From the NCBI GenBank assembly GCA_902798365.1, contig CADBWP010000020.1, positions 16,169 to 80,168 on the forward strand: a stretch of DNA of 64,000 bases. Reading direction: 5' to 3'. Each line of letters opens with the position of its first letter. Position 1 is the stretch's first letter. Both the position numbers and the translations under genes were made by a program. This document shows positions 8,683-16,277 of the stretch, piece after piece. A model generated the notes under the pieces. The model searched no databases and had not been told where the DNA came from. It was given only the letters and a program-made list of their open reading frames with translations. This DNA is from an uncultured Ruminococcus sp. GTDB lineage: Bacteria > Bacillota > Clostridia > Oscillospirales > Acutalibacteraceae.

Positions 8683-9788
8683 TCCGTGTTCTTCATTCGG
8701 TCAGCAATATGGACAGAGCGGGAATAGAAACCATGCTTATGAACTATTACCGCCGCATCGACCGTGAAAAAATACAGTTCGACTTTCTGGCGAACAAGCC
8801 CAAGCCCGGAGCCTATGACGACGAGATTCGCTCCATGGGCGGCAACGTGTATGTCAGCCCGGGGCTCAGTCCGTGGAAATATCCGCCCTATATCAAGTTT
8901 ATGAAGGAGCTGCTTCACGACAACCCCGACATAAAAATTCTTCACGGGCACAACGAGGGCATGATGGAATACGCCCTTAAGGGCGCGCAAAAGGCGGGGC
9001 TCGGCGTAAGAATAGCCCACGCCCACAACACGCAGATAATCCGCGACTACAAGTATCCGCTCAAGGTGTTTTGCAAGTCGTTCATTCCGCGCACGGCAAC
9101 CGAATACTTCGCCTGCGGACGTGACGCCGGCATATATTACTTCGGCAAAAAGCGCTGGGAGGAGCGCGGCTTTACCATGCACAACGCGATAGACCCCCAA
9201 AGCTTTACCTTCAACGACGACACCCGCACACGCGTAAGAAGAGAGCTGAACCTCGGCGACAGCCTTGTTGCGGGGCATATCGGACGCTTCAATCTGCAAA
9301 AGAACCACAAACGGCTGATAGAGATATTTGCAGAGCTTGTAAAAGCCGTCCCCGACTCCGTGCTGCTGCTGATAGGCGAGGGCGAGCTTGAGGAGCAGAC
9401 GCGAGACCGTGCAAAGGAGCTCGGCGTTGAGGACAGGGTGCGTTTTCTGGGCGTGAGAAGCGACATTCCCGAGCTTTGCATGGCAATGGACATATTCGTT
9501 ATGCCGTCGCTGTTTGAGGGGCTGCCCGTGGTGGGCGTAGAGGCTCAGGCGGCGGGACTGCCGTGCATATTCTCGGCGGAGGTGACCGACGAAGTGGTTA
9601 TTCTGCCGCAGTCGGCGCAGATTCCGCTAAGCGCTTCAAACGGTGAATGGGTGAAAAAAATCACAGCCTGCGCCGAGGAGCGGTTTGACCGTAAAAAAGC
9701 CATAGAGCCCGTAAGGGCGGCAGGCTACGACATAAACACCGAGGTGGAAAAAATCTCAAAAATGTACCTCGGTTGGGCAAATAAGTGA
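8679..9788 (+). CDS. Glycosyltransferase family 4 (EpsF-like)
   Basis: 369 residues with GT-B architecture. The N-terminus (RVLHSVSNMDRAGIETMLMN) matches the EpsF-type GT4 group, and the donor-binding end contains SLFEGLPVVGVEAQAAG near residue 280. It should transfer a sugar to the growing lipid-linked repeat unit at the cytoplasmic membrane face. It starts with GTG, overlapping the previous stop in a GTGA arrangement, with AAAAGGGAGGGG about 5-16 bases upstream, which fixes the start and shows tight coupling to the polymerase gene. The sugar specificity cannot be read from the sequence. Confidence 0.9.
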   Translation: MIRVLHSVSNMDRAGIETMLMNYYRRIDREKIQFDFLANKPKPGAYDDEIRSMGGNVYVSPGLSPWKYPPYIKFMKELLHDNPDIKILHGHNEGMMEYALKGAQKAGLGVRIAHAHNTQIIRDYKYPLKVFCKSFIPRTATEYFACGRDAGIYYFGKKRWEERGFTMHNAIDPQSFTFNDDTRTRVRRELNLGDSLVAGHIGRFNLQKNHKRLIEIFAELVKAVPDSVLLLIGEGELEEQTRDRAKELGVEDRVRFLGVRSDIPELCMAMDIFVMPSLFEGLPVVGVEAQAAGLPCIFSAEVTDEVVILPQSAQIPLSASNGEWVKKITACAEERFDRKKAIEPVRAAGYDINTEVEKISKMYLGWANK

Positions 9789-9798
9789 GGGAAAAGCT

Positions 9799-10806
9799 AT
9801 GCCGAAAATCACGTTTATCCTTCCTATCTACAAGGTAGAGCAGTATCTTCCGCGCGCTATACAGTCGCTCAAAAACCAAACCGTGCCCGACTGGGAGGCT
9901 ATCCTGGTTGACGACGGCTCGCCCGACGGCTGCGGTGAGCTTATAGACAAGGCGGCGGCTGAGGATCCCCGGTTCAAGGCTGTCCATCAAAAGAATCAGG
10001 GCATAGGGCTTGCTCGCAACGCCGGGCTTGACCGGGCTACCGGCGACTACATACACTTTTACGACCCCGACGACGAGATAGTTCCCGAGTTTGTTGAGAC
10101 AGTTTCGCAGGCGGCAGAAAAAACCGACGCCGACGTCGTATTCTTCGGCTACTACGAAAAATACGTTGATGAAGCCGGCAATGAAACAGGCAGAAAGCTC
10201 ATAACTCCGCCGCTCAACGGAACCTTCTCGGACGAGCCTTTCAAAACGCATTTTGACAAGCTCACAACGCTTTATTACGCGTGGTCAAAGGCGGTCAGGC
10301 GCAGTCTTATCGAGGAGCATCACGTTCGCTTCAATCAAAAAAAGCTGGTAGAGGACGGCATCTTTTACGCGGGCTATTTCAGGTACAACCCCAAGACGGT
10401 GACGCTGACCGACACGCCGCTTTATATCTATACAATGGGACGCGGAGGCTCTGCCATCGGTTCATTCCACCCCGAAAGGGTGGATGAAAACTTCTATCTG
10501 TCAGAAAAAATAGAATCCGTGCTGCACGAGTGGGGGCTGCTGAACAGTCCCATGCATTTTGAGACCCTGTGCTACTGCTATGTCAGGGATCTGCAGCTCA
10601 GCATAAAAAATATAAGCTTAAGCCCCATGAGCATGAAGGAACGAACAGACTGGCTTAAGGGCGTAATGAGCAACAAGCTTAAAACCGCGGTAAAAACCGT
10701 TCCCATGAGCCGCATACTCAGCCGCAACGACAAAATAAAGCTTGCGTTGTTAAAAAAGAGGATGTACGGCGCCGTTATGAGAGTATCGGGCATGAACAAC
10801 AAATAA
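9799..10806 (+). CDS. Glycosyltransferase family 2
   Basis: 335 residues with the GT-A fold signatures of family 2: N-terminal ITFILPIYKVEQYLPRAIQS, nucleotide-binding VDDGSPDGC at about residue 38, and the DxD-type metal site FYDPDDE at about 90. It probably adds one sugar of the repeat unit from a nucleotide-sugar donor. The gene follows the GT4 gene by 10 bases with GAGGGAAAAG as ribosome binding site. No membrane segments are evident, so it is probably peripheral to the membrane. Confidence 0.9.
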   Translation: MPKITFILPIYKVEQYLPRAIQSLKNQTVPDWEAILVDDGSPDGCGELIDKAAAEDPRFKAVHQKNQGIGLARNAGLDRATGDYIHFYDPDDEIVPEFVETVSQAAEKTDADVVFFGYYEKYVDEAGNETGRKLITPPLNGTFSDEPFKTHFDKLTTLYYAWSKAVRRSLIEEHHVRFNQKKLVEDGIFYAGYFRYNPKTVTLTDTPLYIYTMGRGGSAIGSFHPERVDENFYLSEKIESVLHEWGLLNSPMHFETLCYCYVRDLQLSIKNISLSPMSMKERTDWLKGVMSNKLKTAVKTVPMSRILSRNDKIKLALLKKRMYGAVMRVSGMNNK

Positions 10807-10819
10807 AGGGTTTTGAATT

Positions 10820-11464
10820 ATGGCTTATTTAGAGTATGGTAAGATTGATAAAAAAACCGAAAAAAGGCTGCAAAAGCTTTTAAGAAAAAATTTCAGAAGC
10901 TACTGGCGCAAGAAAAGGGTTTTCGACATCATAGTGACCTCTATCCTGCTTGTGCTGCTTATTGTTCCCATGGGCTTGGTTGCGATTATGATCTTTATAG
11001 ACGATCCCCACGGCAACCCGTTTTATAAGCAGGTCAGAATAGGACGACACGGCAAAGAGTTTCAGATGTTCAAGTTCCGCACCATGTACAAGGACGCCGA
11101 CAAGCGCAAGCAAGAGCTTATGGAGCAGAACGAAATGGACGGTCCCGTGTTCAAAATACTGAGAAAGCTCTCGGTTGACGAGCTGCCCCAGCTTTTCAAC
11201 GTGTTTTTGGGCAACATGAGCCTTGTGGGTCCGCGTCCGCCTCTCCCCAGCGAGGTAAGCGAGTATTCCGACTATCACAAGCTGCGCCTCATTGTTACCC
11301 CCGGTATCACCTGCGACTGGCAGATAGCCCACAACCGCAACGATATCGCGTTTGAAACATGGGTTGAGATGGATCTTAACTACATTGAAAACAGGACTGC
11401 CCTGGGCGACCTTAAAATTATATTTATGACTCCCTTTACAATGATGACAGCGACAGGACGCTGA
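10820..11464 (+). CDS. Bacterial sugar transferase (monotopic phosphoglycosyl transferase)
   Basis: 214 residues, the size of the catalytic core of PglC/WbaP-type enzymes that start repeat-unit synthesis by moving a sugar-1-phosphate onto undecaprenyl phosphate. Visible features are a basic N-terminus, a single hydrophobic helix (about 38-60), the conserved MFKFRTMY motif (about 91-98), LSVDELPQLFNVFLGNMS and the VGPRPP motif (about 139). The initiating enzyme is often the first gene of such a cluster; here it comes near the end of the operon. It is preceded by an AAAGGG ribosome binding site and followed by the HD-GYP gene 13 bases later. Confidence 0.92.
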   Translation: MAYLEYGKIDKKTEKRLQKLLRKNFRSYWRKKRVFDIIVTSILLVLLIVPMGLVAIMIFIDDPHGNPFYKQVRIGRHGKEFQMFKFRTMYKDADKRKQELMEQNEMDGPVFKILRKLSVDELPQLFNVFLGNMSLVGPRPPLPSEVSEYSDYHKLRLIVTPGITCDWQIAHNRNDIAFETWVEMDLNYIENRTALGDLKIIFMTPFTMMTATGR

Positions 11465-11477
11465 GTTATACTGCCTT

Positions 11478-12521
11478 ATGGATACTAAAAAAACAGCTTT
11501 ACTGGCGGGAAGCAAAACAATCCGCCAGAACCTTACCGAGTATCTGTCGCGGCGTTACGAGCTTACAGAAGCGGAAAACTGCACCCGCGCGCACGCACAG
11601 GCGCTTGAAAATCTGTCCTCTCTCAACATGCTGTTCATCGGCATTTCGTCGTCTTACCGAGAGGAAAAGAAGCTGCTCGACCTTTTGTTCCGCGACGGCG
11701 TCACCAACAAAATACCGGTCGTGGTGTTTACCGATTCGCCTGACCCAAGCACGGAAAAGCGCGTTTATTCGCTGGGTGCGGCGGACTATATCACCATGCC
11801 CTTCGACACGGAGCTTACAGACATCAAGCTTAACAGCCTGAGCGCACGCAGCATTTACTGGAGCGAGCTTGAAAACAAAAGCATGACGCTTATGCGCGAG
11901 GCGATGGAAAACCACCAGCACACCATAGACTTTTTGGCAAGCGTTATCGAGGCGCGCAACCTTGAAAACGGCGAGCACGTCGGCCGCGTAAAAAACTACA
12001 CCAAGGTGCTGGCACAGCAGATAATGCATGATTATCCCGAGCTTGGGCTCGACGCCGAGCAGGTTTATCTTATAACCGCCGCCAGCGCCGTGCACGACAT
12101 CGGCAAAATAATGATACGCGACGATGTGCTGCTAAAGCCCGACCGCCTCACCCCCGAGGAAACCGAGTACATGAAGACCCACACGGTGCACGGCTGTATT
12201 CTGCTCAATAAAATGAAGGACGTGCTGTTTGACGACTTTTACAAGGTCAGCTACGACATCTGCCGCTATCACCACGAGCGCGACGACGGCAGCGGCTATC
12301 CCGACCGGCTCAGGGGAGAGGAGATACCCCTTTCCGCACGCATAGTGTCGGTTGCCGACTGCTACGACGCCCTTACCGCCAGACGCGCCTACAAGGATCC
12401 GTTCCCTCCCGACACGGCGTTTGACATGATAATCAACGGCGAATGCGGAGCCTTTGACAAAAGGATACTCGCGTCGTTCAAGCGCTGCAAGGCGCGCCTT
12501 AAAAAATGTACAAGACAATAA
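11478..12521 (+). CDS. HD-GYP phosphodiesterase with degenerate receiver domain
   Basis: 347 residues. Residues 1-125 have a response-regulator-like fold, but the phospho-acceptor position is not Asp (LNMLFIGIS, around residue 55) and the conserved Lys before Pro-Phe is Met (YITMPFD), so it is probably a pseudo-receiver. Residues 145-330 form an HD-GYP domain with HDIGK (206-210), RYHHERDDGSGYPDRLRG (264-280, including the GYP triplet) and VADCYDALTARRAYK. HD-GYP domains hydrolyse c-di-GMP and related dinucleotides. Its place directly after the sugar transferase, in an operon that also has a GGDEF-like domain, suggests second-messenger control of the polysaccharide. A hairpin terminator follows at 12525. 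Confidence 0.88.
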   Translation: MDTKKTALLAGSKTIRQNLTEYLSRRYELTEAENCTRAHAQALENLSSLNMLFIGISSSYREEKKLLDLLFRDGVTNKIPVVVFTDSPDPSTEKRVYSLGAADYITMPFDTELTDIKLNSLSARSIYWSELENKSMTLMREAMENHQHTIDFLASVIEARNLENGEHVGRVKNYTKVLAQQIMHDYPELGLDAEQVYLITAASAVHDIGKIMIRDDVLLKPDRLTPEETEYMKTHTVHGCILLNKMKDVLFDDFYKVSYDICRYHHERDDGSGYPDRLRGEEIPLSARIVSVADCYDALTARRAYKDPFPPDTAFDMIINGECGAFDKRILASFKRCKARLKKCTRQ

Positions 12522-12524
12522 TAC

Positions 12525-12550
12525 GAACCGGGCACAGCGCCCGGTTCTTT
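12525..12550 (+). terminator. Hairpin terminator ending the polysaccharide operon
   Basis: A perfect 9-bp stem, GAACCGGGC/GCCCGGTTC, with the 5-base loop ACAGC, follows the HD-GYP stop codon directly. The T-tract is short (TTT), so termination may be partial. Confidence 0.7.
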
Positions 12551-12579
12551 GTCACAAAAAAACAAGAAGGATGACAGCA

Positions 12580-13491
12580 ATGCGAAAAAGTTATATTTAC
12601 GCATGCATAACCGTGCTCATTTGGGCGACCCTCGCCACCGTGGTCAAGCTTGTGCTGAGCGATATCCCCGATTTTGAGGCGCTTGCCGTCAGCGGCGCGT
12701 TCGCCTTTGTGTTTTTGCTGATCATCAATATCATCAACGGCTCAATAAAACAAATGAAGGCTTACAGAATAAAGGACTACCTTATGATGTCCGGGCTGGG
12801 CTTTTTGGGGCTGTTTATGTATTCCGCGCTTTATTACTACGGCATAGGCGTTCTCGGCTCTCAGGAGGCGTGCATACTCAACTATCTGTGGCCTGTTATG
12901 ATAGTGCTTTTCGCCTGCATTATCCTGAAAGAAAAGCTTACGGTCAAAAAAATCATCGCCATGGCGCTGTCCTTTGCCGGAATTGTTGTTCTCACAATGG
13001 GCTCGGGCGGCGAGGCGTCGGGCAACAGGCTTTTGGGCATAGCCGCCTGCGTTGCCGCCGCGATATGCTACGGCTTGTTTTCGGTGCTCAACAAAAAGCA
13101 CAGCCTTGACCAGGGCGTGACCATGATGTGGATATGGCTGACCGTTACGGTTTGCTCTGCCGTTGCCGGGCTTATATTTGAAAAATGGCAGCCCGTTACG
13201 GGACTGCAATGGGCAGGGCTTGCATGGCTGGGAATTGTCGTAAACGCCGTTGCCTATCTGCTGTGGGCAATCGCGCTCAAGCAGGCAAAGGATTCGGCAG
13301 GCATAGCAAACCTCGCGTACCTTGTGCCGTTTCTGTCTGTGATACTCTCTGCCGTGGTGCTTAAGGAACAGCTCACGATAAACGCCGCCGTTGCCGTCGT
13401 GCTTATTATCGGCGGAATAGTTCTGCAAAGCATAGGCGGAAGGAAAAAGCCGTCAAGGGCTGAAAAATCGGACGCAAAGCGACGCGATTAA
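12580..13491 (+). CDS. EamA/DMT family transporter
   Basis: 303 residues with ten predicted membrane helices in two homologous halves, as in the drug/metabolite transporter superfamily; the first EamA repeat starts at YIYACITVLIWATLATVVK and the second near residue 150. These proteins move amino acids, nucleotides or other metabolites; the substrate here is unknown. The start is set at ATG 12580 because AAGAAGG lies 9 bases upstream, whereas the ATG at 12571 abuts that site. It lies 58 bases after the HD-GYP gene, behind the terminator hairpin. Confidence 0.88.
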   Translation: MRKSYIYACITVLIWATLATVVKLVLSDIPDFEALAVSGAFAFVFLLIINIINGSIKQMKAYRIKDYLMMSGLGFLGLFMYSALYYYGIGVLGSQEACILNYLWPVMIVLFACIILKEKLTVKKIIAMALSFAGIVVLTMGSGGEASGNRLLGIAACVAAAICYGLFSVLNKKHSLDQGVTMMWIWLTVTVCSAVAGLIFEKWQPVTGLQWAGLAWLGIVVNAVAYLLWAIALKQAKDSAGIANLAYLVPFLSVILSAVVLKEQLTINAAVAVVLIIGGIVLQSIGGRKKPSRAEKSDAKRRD

Positions 13492-13555
13492 GGTGGTTGC
13501 GGCGTCTGTGAACAATTATCGCAGAGCGTTTATCAACGAAATTTCCAATTTGGTA

Positions 13556-13584
13556 TTGACAAACCTTTGTTGATATGTTACAAT
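13556..13584 (+). promoter_or_regulatory. Sigma-A type promoter of the tRNA-Ser pair
   Basis: TTGACA (13556-13561) and TACAAT (13579-13584) are separated by 17 bases, and the tRNA-Ser(UGA) gene starts 25 bases further on. Confidence 0.85.
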
Positions 13585-13609
13585 ACAAATTGCTGACAGG
13601 GCATGTTAC

Positions 13610-13698
13610 GGAGAGATGTCCGAGTGGTTTAAGGAGCTAGTCTTGAAAACTAGTGATCCCGCAAGGGACCAAGGGTTCGAATCCCTTTCTCTCCGCCA
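13610..13698 (+). tRNA. tRNA-Ser (anticodon TGA)
   Basis: Cloverleaf with acceptor GGAGAGA/TCTCTCC, anticodon stem CTAGT/ACTAG around loop CTTGAAA (anticodon TGA), a long class II variable arm, T arm GGGTTCGAATCCC and an encoded CCA. It reads UCA and related codons. Confidence 0.97.
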
Positions 13699-13729
13699 TA
13701 AATAACAATCAATCTAATTTACCATATAC

Positions 13730-13822
13730 GGAGGATTACTCAAGTGGTGAAGAGGCTCCCCTGCTAAGGGAGTAGGTCGTCTAAAACACGGCGCGAGGGT
13801 TCAAATCCCTTGTCCTCCGCCA
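13730..13822 (+). tRNA. tRNA-Ser (anticodon GCT)
   Basis: Acceptor GGAGGAT/GTCCTCC, anticodon stem CTCCC/GGGAG with loop CTGCTAA (anticodon GCT), long variable arm, T arm with TTCAAAT and encoded CCA. It lies 31 bases after tRNA-Ser(TGA), so they are probably co-transcribed. Its 3' end and terminator are duplicated 217 bases downstream. Confidence 0.97.
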
Positions 13823-13871
13823 AAAAAGTCCGGCTCGGTTTTGAGTCGGACTTTTTTTCGGGTTTCCGATA
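13809..13871 (+). repeat. 63-bp direct repeat, copy 1 (tRNA 3' end plus terminator)
   Basis: The last 10 bases of tRNA-Ser(GCT) before the discriminator base, the GCCA end, the terminator and 13 further bases are identical to 14026-14088. The two copies bracket the tRNA-linked element and are offset by 217 bases. Confidence 0.95.
13823..13858 (+). terminator. Terminator of the tRNA-Ser pair (first copy)
   Basis: AGTCCGgCTC pairs with GAGtCGGACT and is followed by seven T. It begins right after the CCA end and is repeated identically at 14040-14075. Confidence 0.9.
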
Positions 13872-14025
13872 CTTTCCCGAGGACAAGGGATTTGAAGGCG
13901 ACCGTGCCCGCCGCAGGCGGGTAAAAACGTTCCGGGGGAACGTTATTAGGGAGAGCGTTATACAATGCTCGCGCACAAAACACGCCGCATCAGGCGAAGG
14001 TGAAGCTTTCGTAAAAACTAACGTA
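13872..14025 (+). repeat. tRNA-linked non-coding repeat element, copy A
   Basis: A 154-bp segment between the two 63-bp direct repeats. Its left end (13880-13896) carries GAGGACAAGGGATTTGAA, an inverted copy of the 3' acceptor and T arm of the adjacent tRNA-Ser(GCT). A core follows (13894-13961) that matches copy B on the other strand at 53998-54065 with only two mismatches. It holds two perfect hairpins: CCCGCC-GCA-GGCGGG (13907-13921) and AACGTTCC-GGG-GGAACGTT (13926-13944). A second shared block ACGCCGCATCA lies at 13982, and the element ends ACGTA at the junction with the tRNA 3'-end copy. The short reading frames crossing it are not credible genes. Confidence 0.85.
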
Positions 14026-14088
14026 CTTGTCCTCCGCCAAAAAAGTCCGGCTCGGTTTTGAGTCGGACTTTTTTTCGGGTTTCCGATA
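14026..14088 (+). repeat. 63-bp direct repeat, copy 2 (orphan tRNA-Ser 3' end plus terminator)
   Basis: Identical to 13809-13871. It holds a tRNA 3' end with CCA and a terminator (hairpin 14040-14075) but no tRNA body, so it is an orphan duplicate. Confidence 0.95.
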
Positions 14089-14163
14089 TTTTTTCAGCCT
14101 GATTTTAAAACCGCTTTTTCAAGGGATTTGACATAGTATTACGAATTTATATTTTACAGGATC

Positions 14164-14199
14164 AAAAACGGGACTGCGCGTCGGCACAGTCCCGTTTTT
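14164..14199 (-). terminator. Bidirectional hairpin terminator after the ABC permease gene
   Basis: AAAAACGGGACTG (14164-14176) pairs with CAGTCCCGTTTTT (14187-14199), giving a T-run on both strands. It can end the minus-strand ABC operon and also back up the tRNA transcript. Confidence 0.85.
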
Positions 14200-14229
14200 C
14201 AAATATTATTCGTTTATTATATGCTGCGG

Positions 14230-15936
14230 TCAGAAAAGGCTTTTCTCCGCTTTTTTTACCGAGATCTTGTTCACCGCTGCGGCGACCGCAAGAATAACAA
14301 GCGCAATGGCTGCGGAGCCGATCGCTCCTATCAGCGTTATGCTTATTCCGTTGAGCATTACCGCCGAAATATCAATTGCAGACGATGCGATAATTGCCGC
14401 AAACAGGGCGAGATACGCTACAAAGCCGATCACAATAGCGACAATGTTTATCCAGCCCAGCTTTCTCGACAGCTCGGTTTCGCTGTCCCAGTTGAATACG
14501 GGCTTTTTGGCGTTGTTCATCAGCATACAGTTTATGATAATAGAATTGCACAGATAGCTGACAAGCGCGCCGAACAAAAATACCCAGCAGTTTGCCGCCG
14601 AAACAATTCCCGTTGCCGTGCATACAATTCCCAAAATGATAATGTACGCCACGCTGCCGAGGGAGCATATCAGCATAGAAAAGTTGCGCTTGCTTCTGTA
14701 GTAATCGCCGAAGACTATCGGCATCGAACGCAGCATGTTAAAGCTGTCGCCCTCGCGCGAAAATGCGGTAACGGGCAGAATGTTGAAGCCGCAGGCAAAG
14801 CAGGACGCCGTAATGCCGAGCAGCAGAGCGCATGTGAGCAGAGCGCCCGTGTCGGGAGAATACTTTACAATGCTGAAAAACGAGCCTTTGCCTAAAATCA
14901 TCGGCAAAACAAAAAGCACCGGCCAGATAAACGTCATGGCAAAGCCGTAAATCAGGTATGCGGGGTTTCTGCGCGCATTTTTGGCTTCATATGATGTAAG
15001 AGCCTTAAGCGCGCTTGTCTGCTTTATGCCGTCAAGGTCGCCTTTGCCGACAGCTTTGTTGCTTTTGCCTGTGTTCTGCATCGAAAGCGCCGAATACATA
15101 TAAAACAGCTTGATAACCACCAAAGCCAGCAAAATTACGGCAGCGGTAACGGCGAGGCTTATCAGGAGCCCCAAAACATTGCCGTCAAACATAAAGCTGC
15201 TCATAAAAGAGACGTTGGGAAAGCCGTTCGACAACGAAGCCACGGAGGACAAAATGCCGAGTGCGGCGCTTCCCGAATCGCCTCTTAAGGTGTTGCTCGC
15301 AAAAACATAAGCCAATGTCAGCGCCAGGGTGAACACGCCGCCGAGAACCAGCGTAACGTCGCGGTTTCTTATAAAGCCGAACAAGCGGAACACCACCACT
15401 ATGATAAGCGCGGCAACAGCCAGGCCGGTTACCGGGATCAGCACGCTCGAAAGCACCGTGCCTATTATATATGTCGCTCCCATGCCTGCATTGAAGCCAA
15501 GCCCGAGAAGGGTGGAATTGACAAGTACAAGGCTGAGTATCACGGGAAACTTAAGGGATACCACCAGCTTGGCGGTCACTATCTGTCCTGCCGAAAAGGG
15601 CATGGGCAGAAGAACGGGAAGATCGTCGGCGGTGTATAGCACCGTGACGATGTTTTTTATGGAAAGCACAAGGGTCAGCAGCAGCAGTATCATCATAAGT
15701 GACTTTGCAAAATCCTGCAACGCTATATACGGCGCTATAAAAGGCTCAACAAAGTAAGCCGTCACCGCCAGGGCTCCGGTTAAAAATACCAGACCCACGG
15801 CAGCCATGATCTTTGCCGCCTTGGGCGAGATGAGCGCTTCGCTGCTGCCTATGGACGCTTTGCCGTTACATTTTTCCAAAACAGAAATAAGCTTTAATAC
15901 CTTTGAAAGCTTACCTGTTGCTTTTTTATTATTCAT
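14230..15936 (-). CDS. ABC transporter permease (large ABC-2/EcsB-like)
   Basis: 568 residues with about 12-14 hydrophobic segments in two halves and a charged central loop (about residues 290-320). It is the membrane partner of the ATPase encoded two genes upstream. Large permeases of this type pair with single ATPases in Firmicutes export systems of uncertain substrate. The first 35 residues are basic and cytoplasmic. The start overlaps the end of the small membrane protein gene by 8 bases. The operon order on the minus strand is ATPase, small membrane protein, permease. Confidence 0.78.
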   Translation of the reverse strand: MNNKKATGKLSKVLKLISVLEKCNGKASIGSSEALISPKAAKIMAAVGLVFLTGALAVTAYFVEPFIAPYIALQDFAKSLMMILLLLTLVLSIKNIVTVLYTADDLPVLLPMPFSAGQIVTAKLVVSLKFPVILSLVLVNSTLLGLGFNAGMGATYIIGTVLSSVLIPVTGLAVAALIIVVVFRLFGFIRNRDVTLVLGGVFTLALTLAYVFASNTLRGDSGSAALGILSSVASLSNGFPNVSFMSSFMFDGNVLGLLISLAVTAAVILLALVVIKLFYMYSALSMQNTGKSNKAVGKGDLDGIKQTSALKALTSYEAKNARRNPAYLIYGFAMTFIWPVLFVLPMILGKGSFFSIVKYSPDTGALLTCALLLGITASCFACGFNILPVTAFSREGDSFNMLRSMPIVFGDYYRSKRNFSMLICSLGSVAYIIILGIVCTATGIVSAANCWVFLFGALVSYLCNSIIINCMLMNNAKKPVFNWDSETELSRKLGWINIVAIVIGFVAYLALFAAIIASSAIDISAVMLNGISITLIGAIGSAAIALVILAVAAAVNKISVKKAEKSLF

Positions 15937-16264
15937 CGTCGGTCATATTCTTGCATTTTGCTGCAATTATAAAGTAAACTATAACCATAACGATAAGAAT
16001 ACCCCAAATAACGACACGGAAGGGGAAGGTGTCCTCGACGATCTTTTGATTTTCCAAAACCCTTAAAACACCCTGTCCCGTGATGCACAGTCCGGCTAAA
16101 ATACTCAGTACCGCGTTTATCAGCTTATAGGTGCGTGCGCCCTTGTTTGAATAATCCGCGATCTTTCTTTCCTCACTTGCCGAAACCTTTCCGGTAAGAA
16201 AAATTTTAACGCCGTAAAAAATGGCGAAAACTCCCATAAATGCGTAAACAATTGACCAAACCAT
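15929..16264 (-). CDS. Small membrane protein of an ABC export operon
   Basis: 111 residues with three hydrophobic segments (about 4-23, 48-66 and 83-101) and the C-terminal sequence KCKNMTDDE. I do not recognise the family beyond similarity of layout to small DUF3784-like proteins. It lies between the ABC ATPase and permease genes, 13 bases after the first and overlapping the second by 8 bases, so it is likely an accessory of that transporter. A GGAGGATTATA ribosome binding site precedes the start. Confidence 0.7.
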   Translation of the reverse strand: MVWSIVYAFMGVFAIFYGVKIFLTGKVSASEERKIADYSNKGARTYKLINAVLSILAGLCITGQGVLRVLENQKIVEDTFPFRVVIWGILIVMVIVYFIIAAKCKNMTDDE

Positions 16265-16277
16265 TATAATCCTCCTG

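Noticed and set aside
13764-14061. Short open frames across the tRNA-Ser(GCT) region and element copy A, on both strands
   Set aside because: They run through tRNA sequence, terminators and the repeat. The minus-strand frames give the familiar EDKGFEP-type text produced by antisense tRNA T arms, and none has a ribosome binding site.
13809-14088. Integrated phage or genomic island at the tRNA-Ser 3' end
   Set aside because: The direct repeats bracket only about 150 bp with no integrase or cargo gene, so it is not a conventional island, although a tiny relic cannot be excluded.
14221-15757. Long plus-strand open frames opposite the ABC permease gene
   Set aside because: They are shadows of the GC-biased minus-strand gene and lack plausible start sites or recognisable products.
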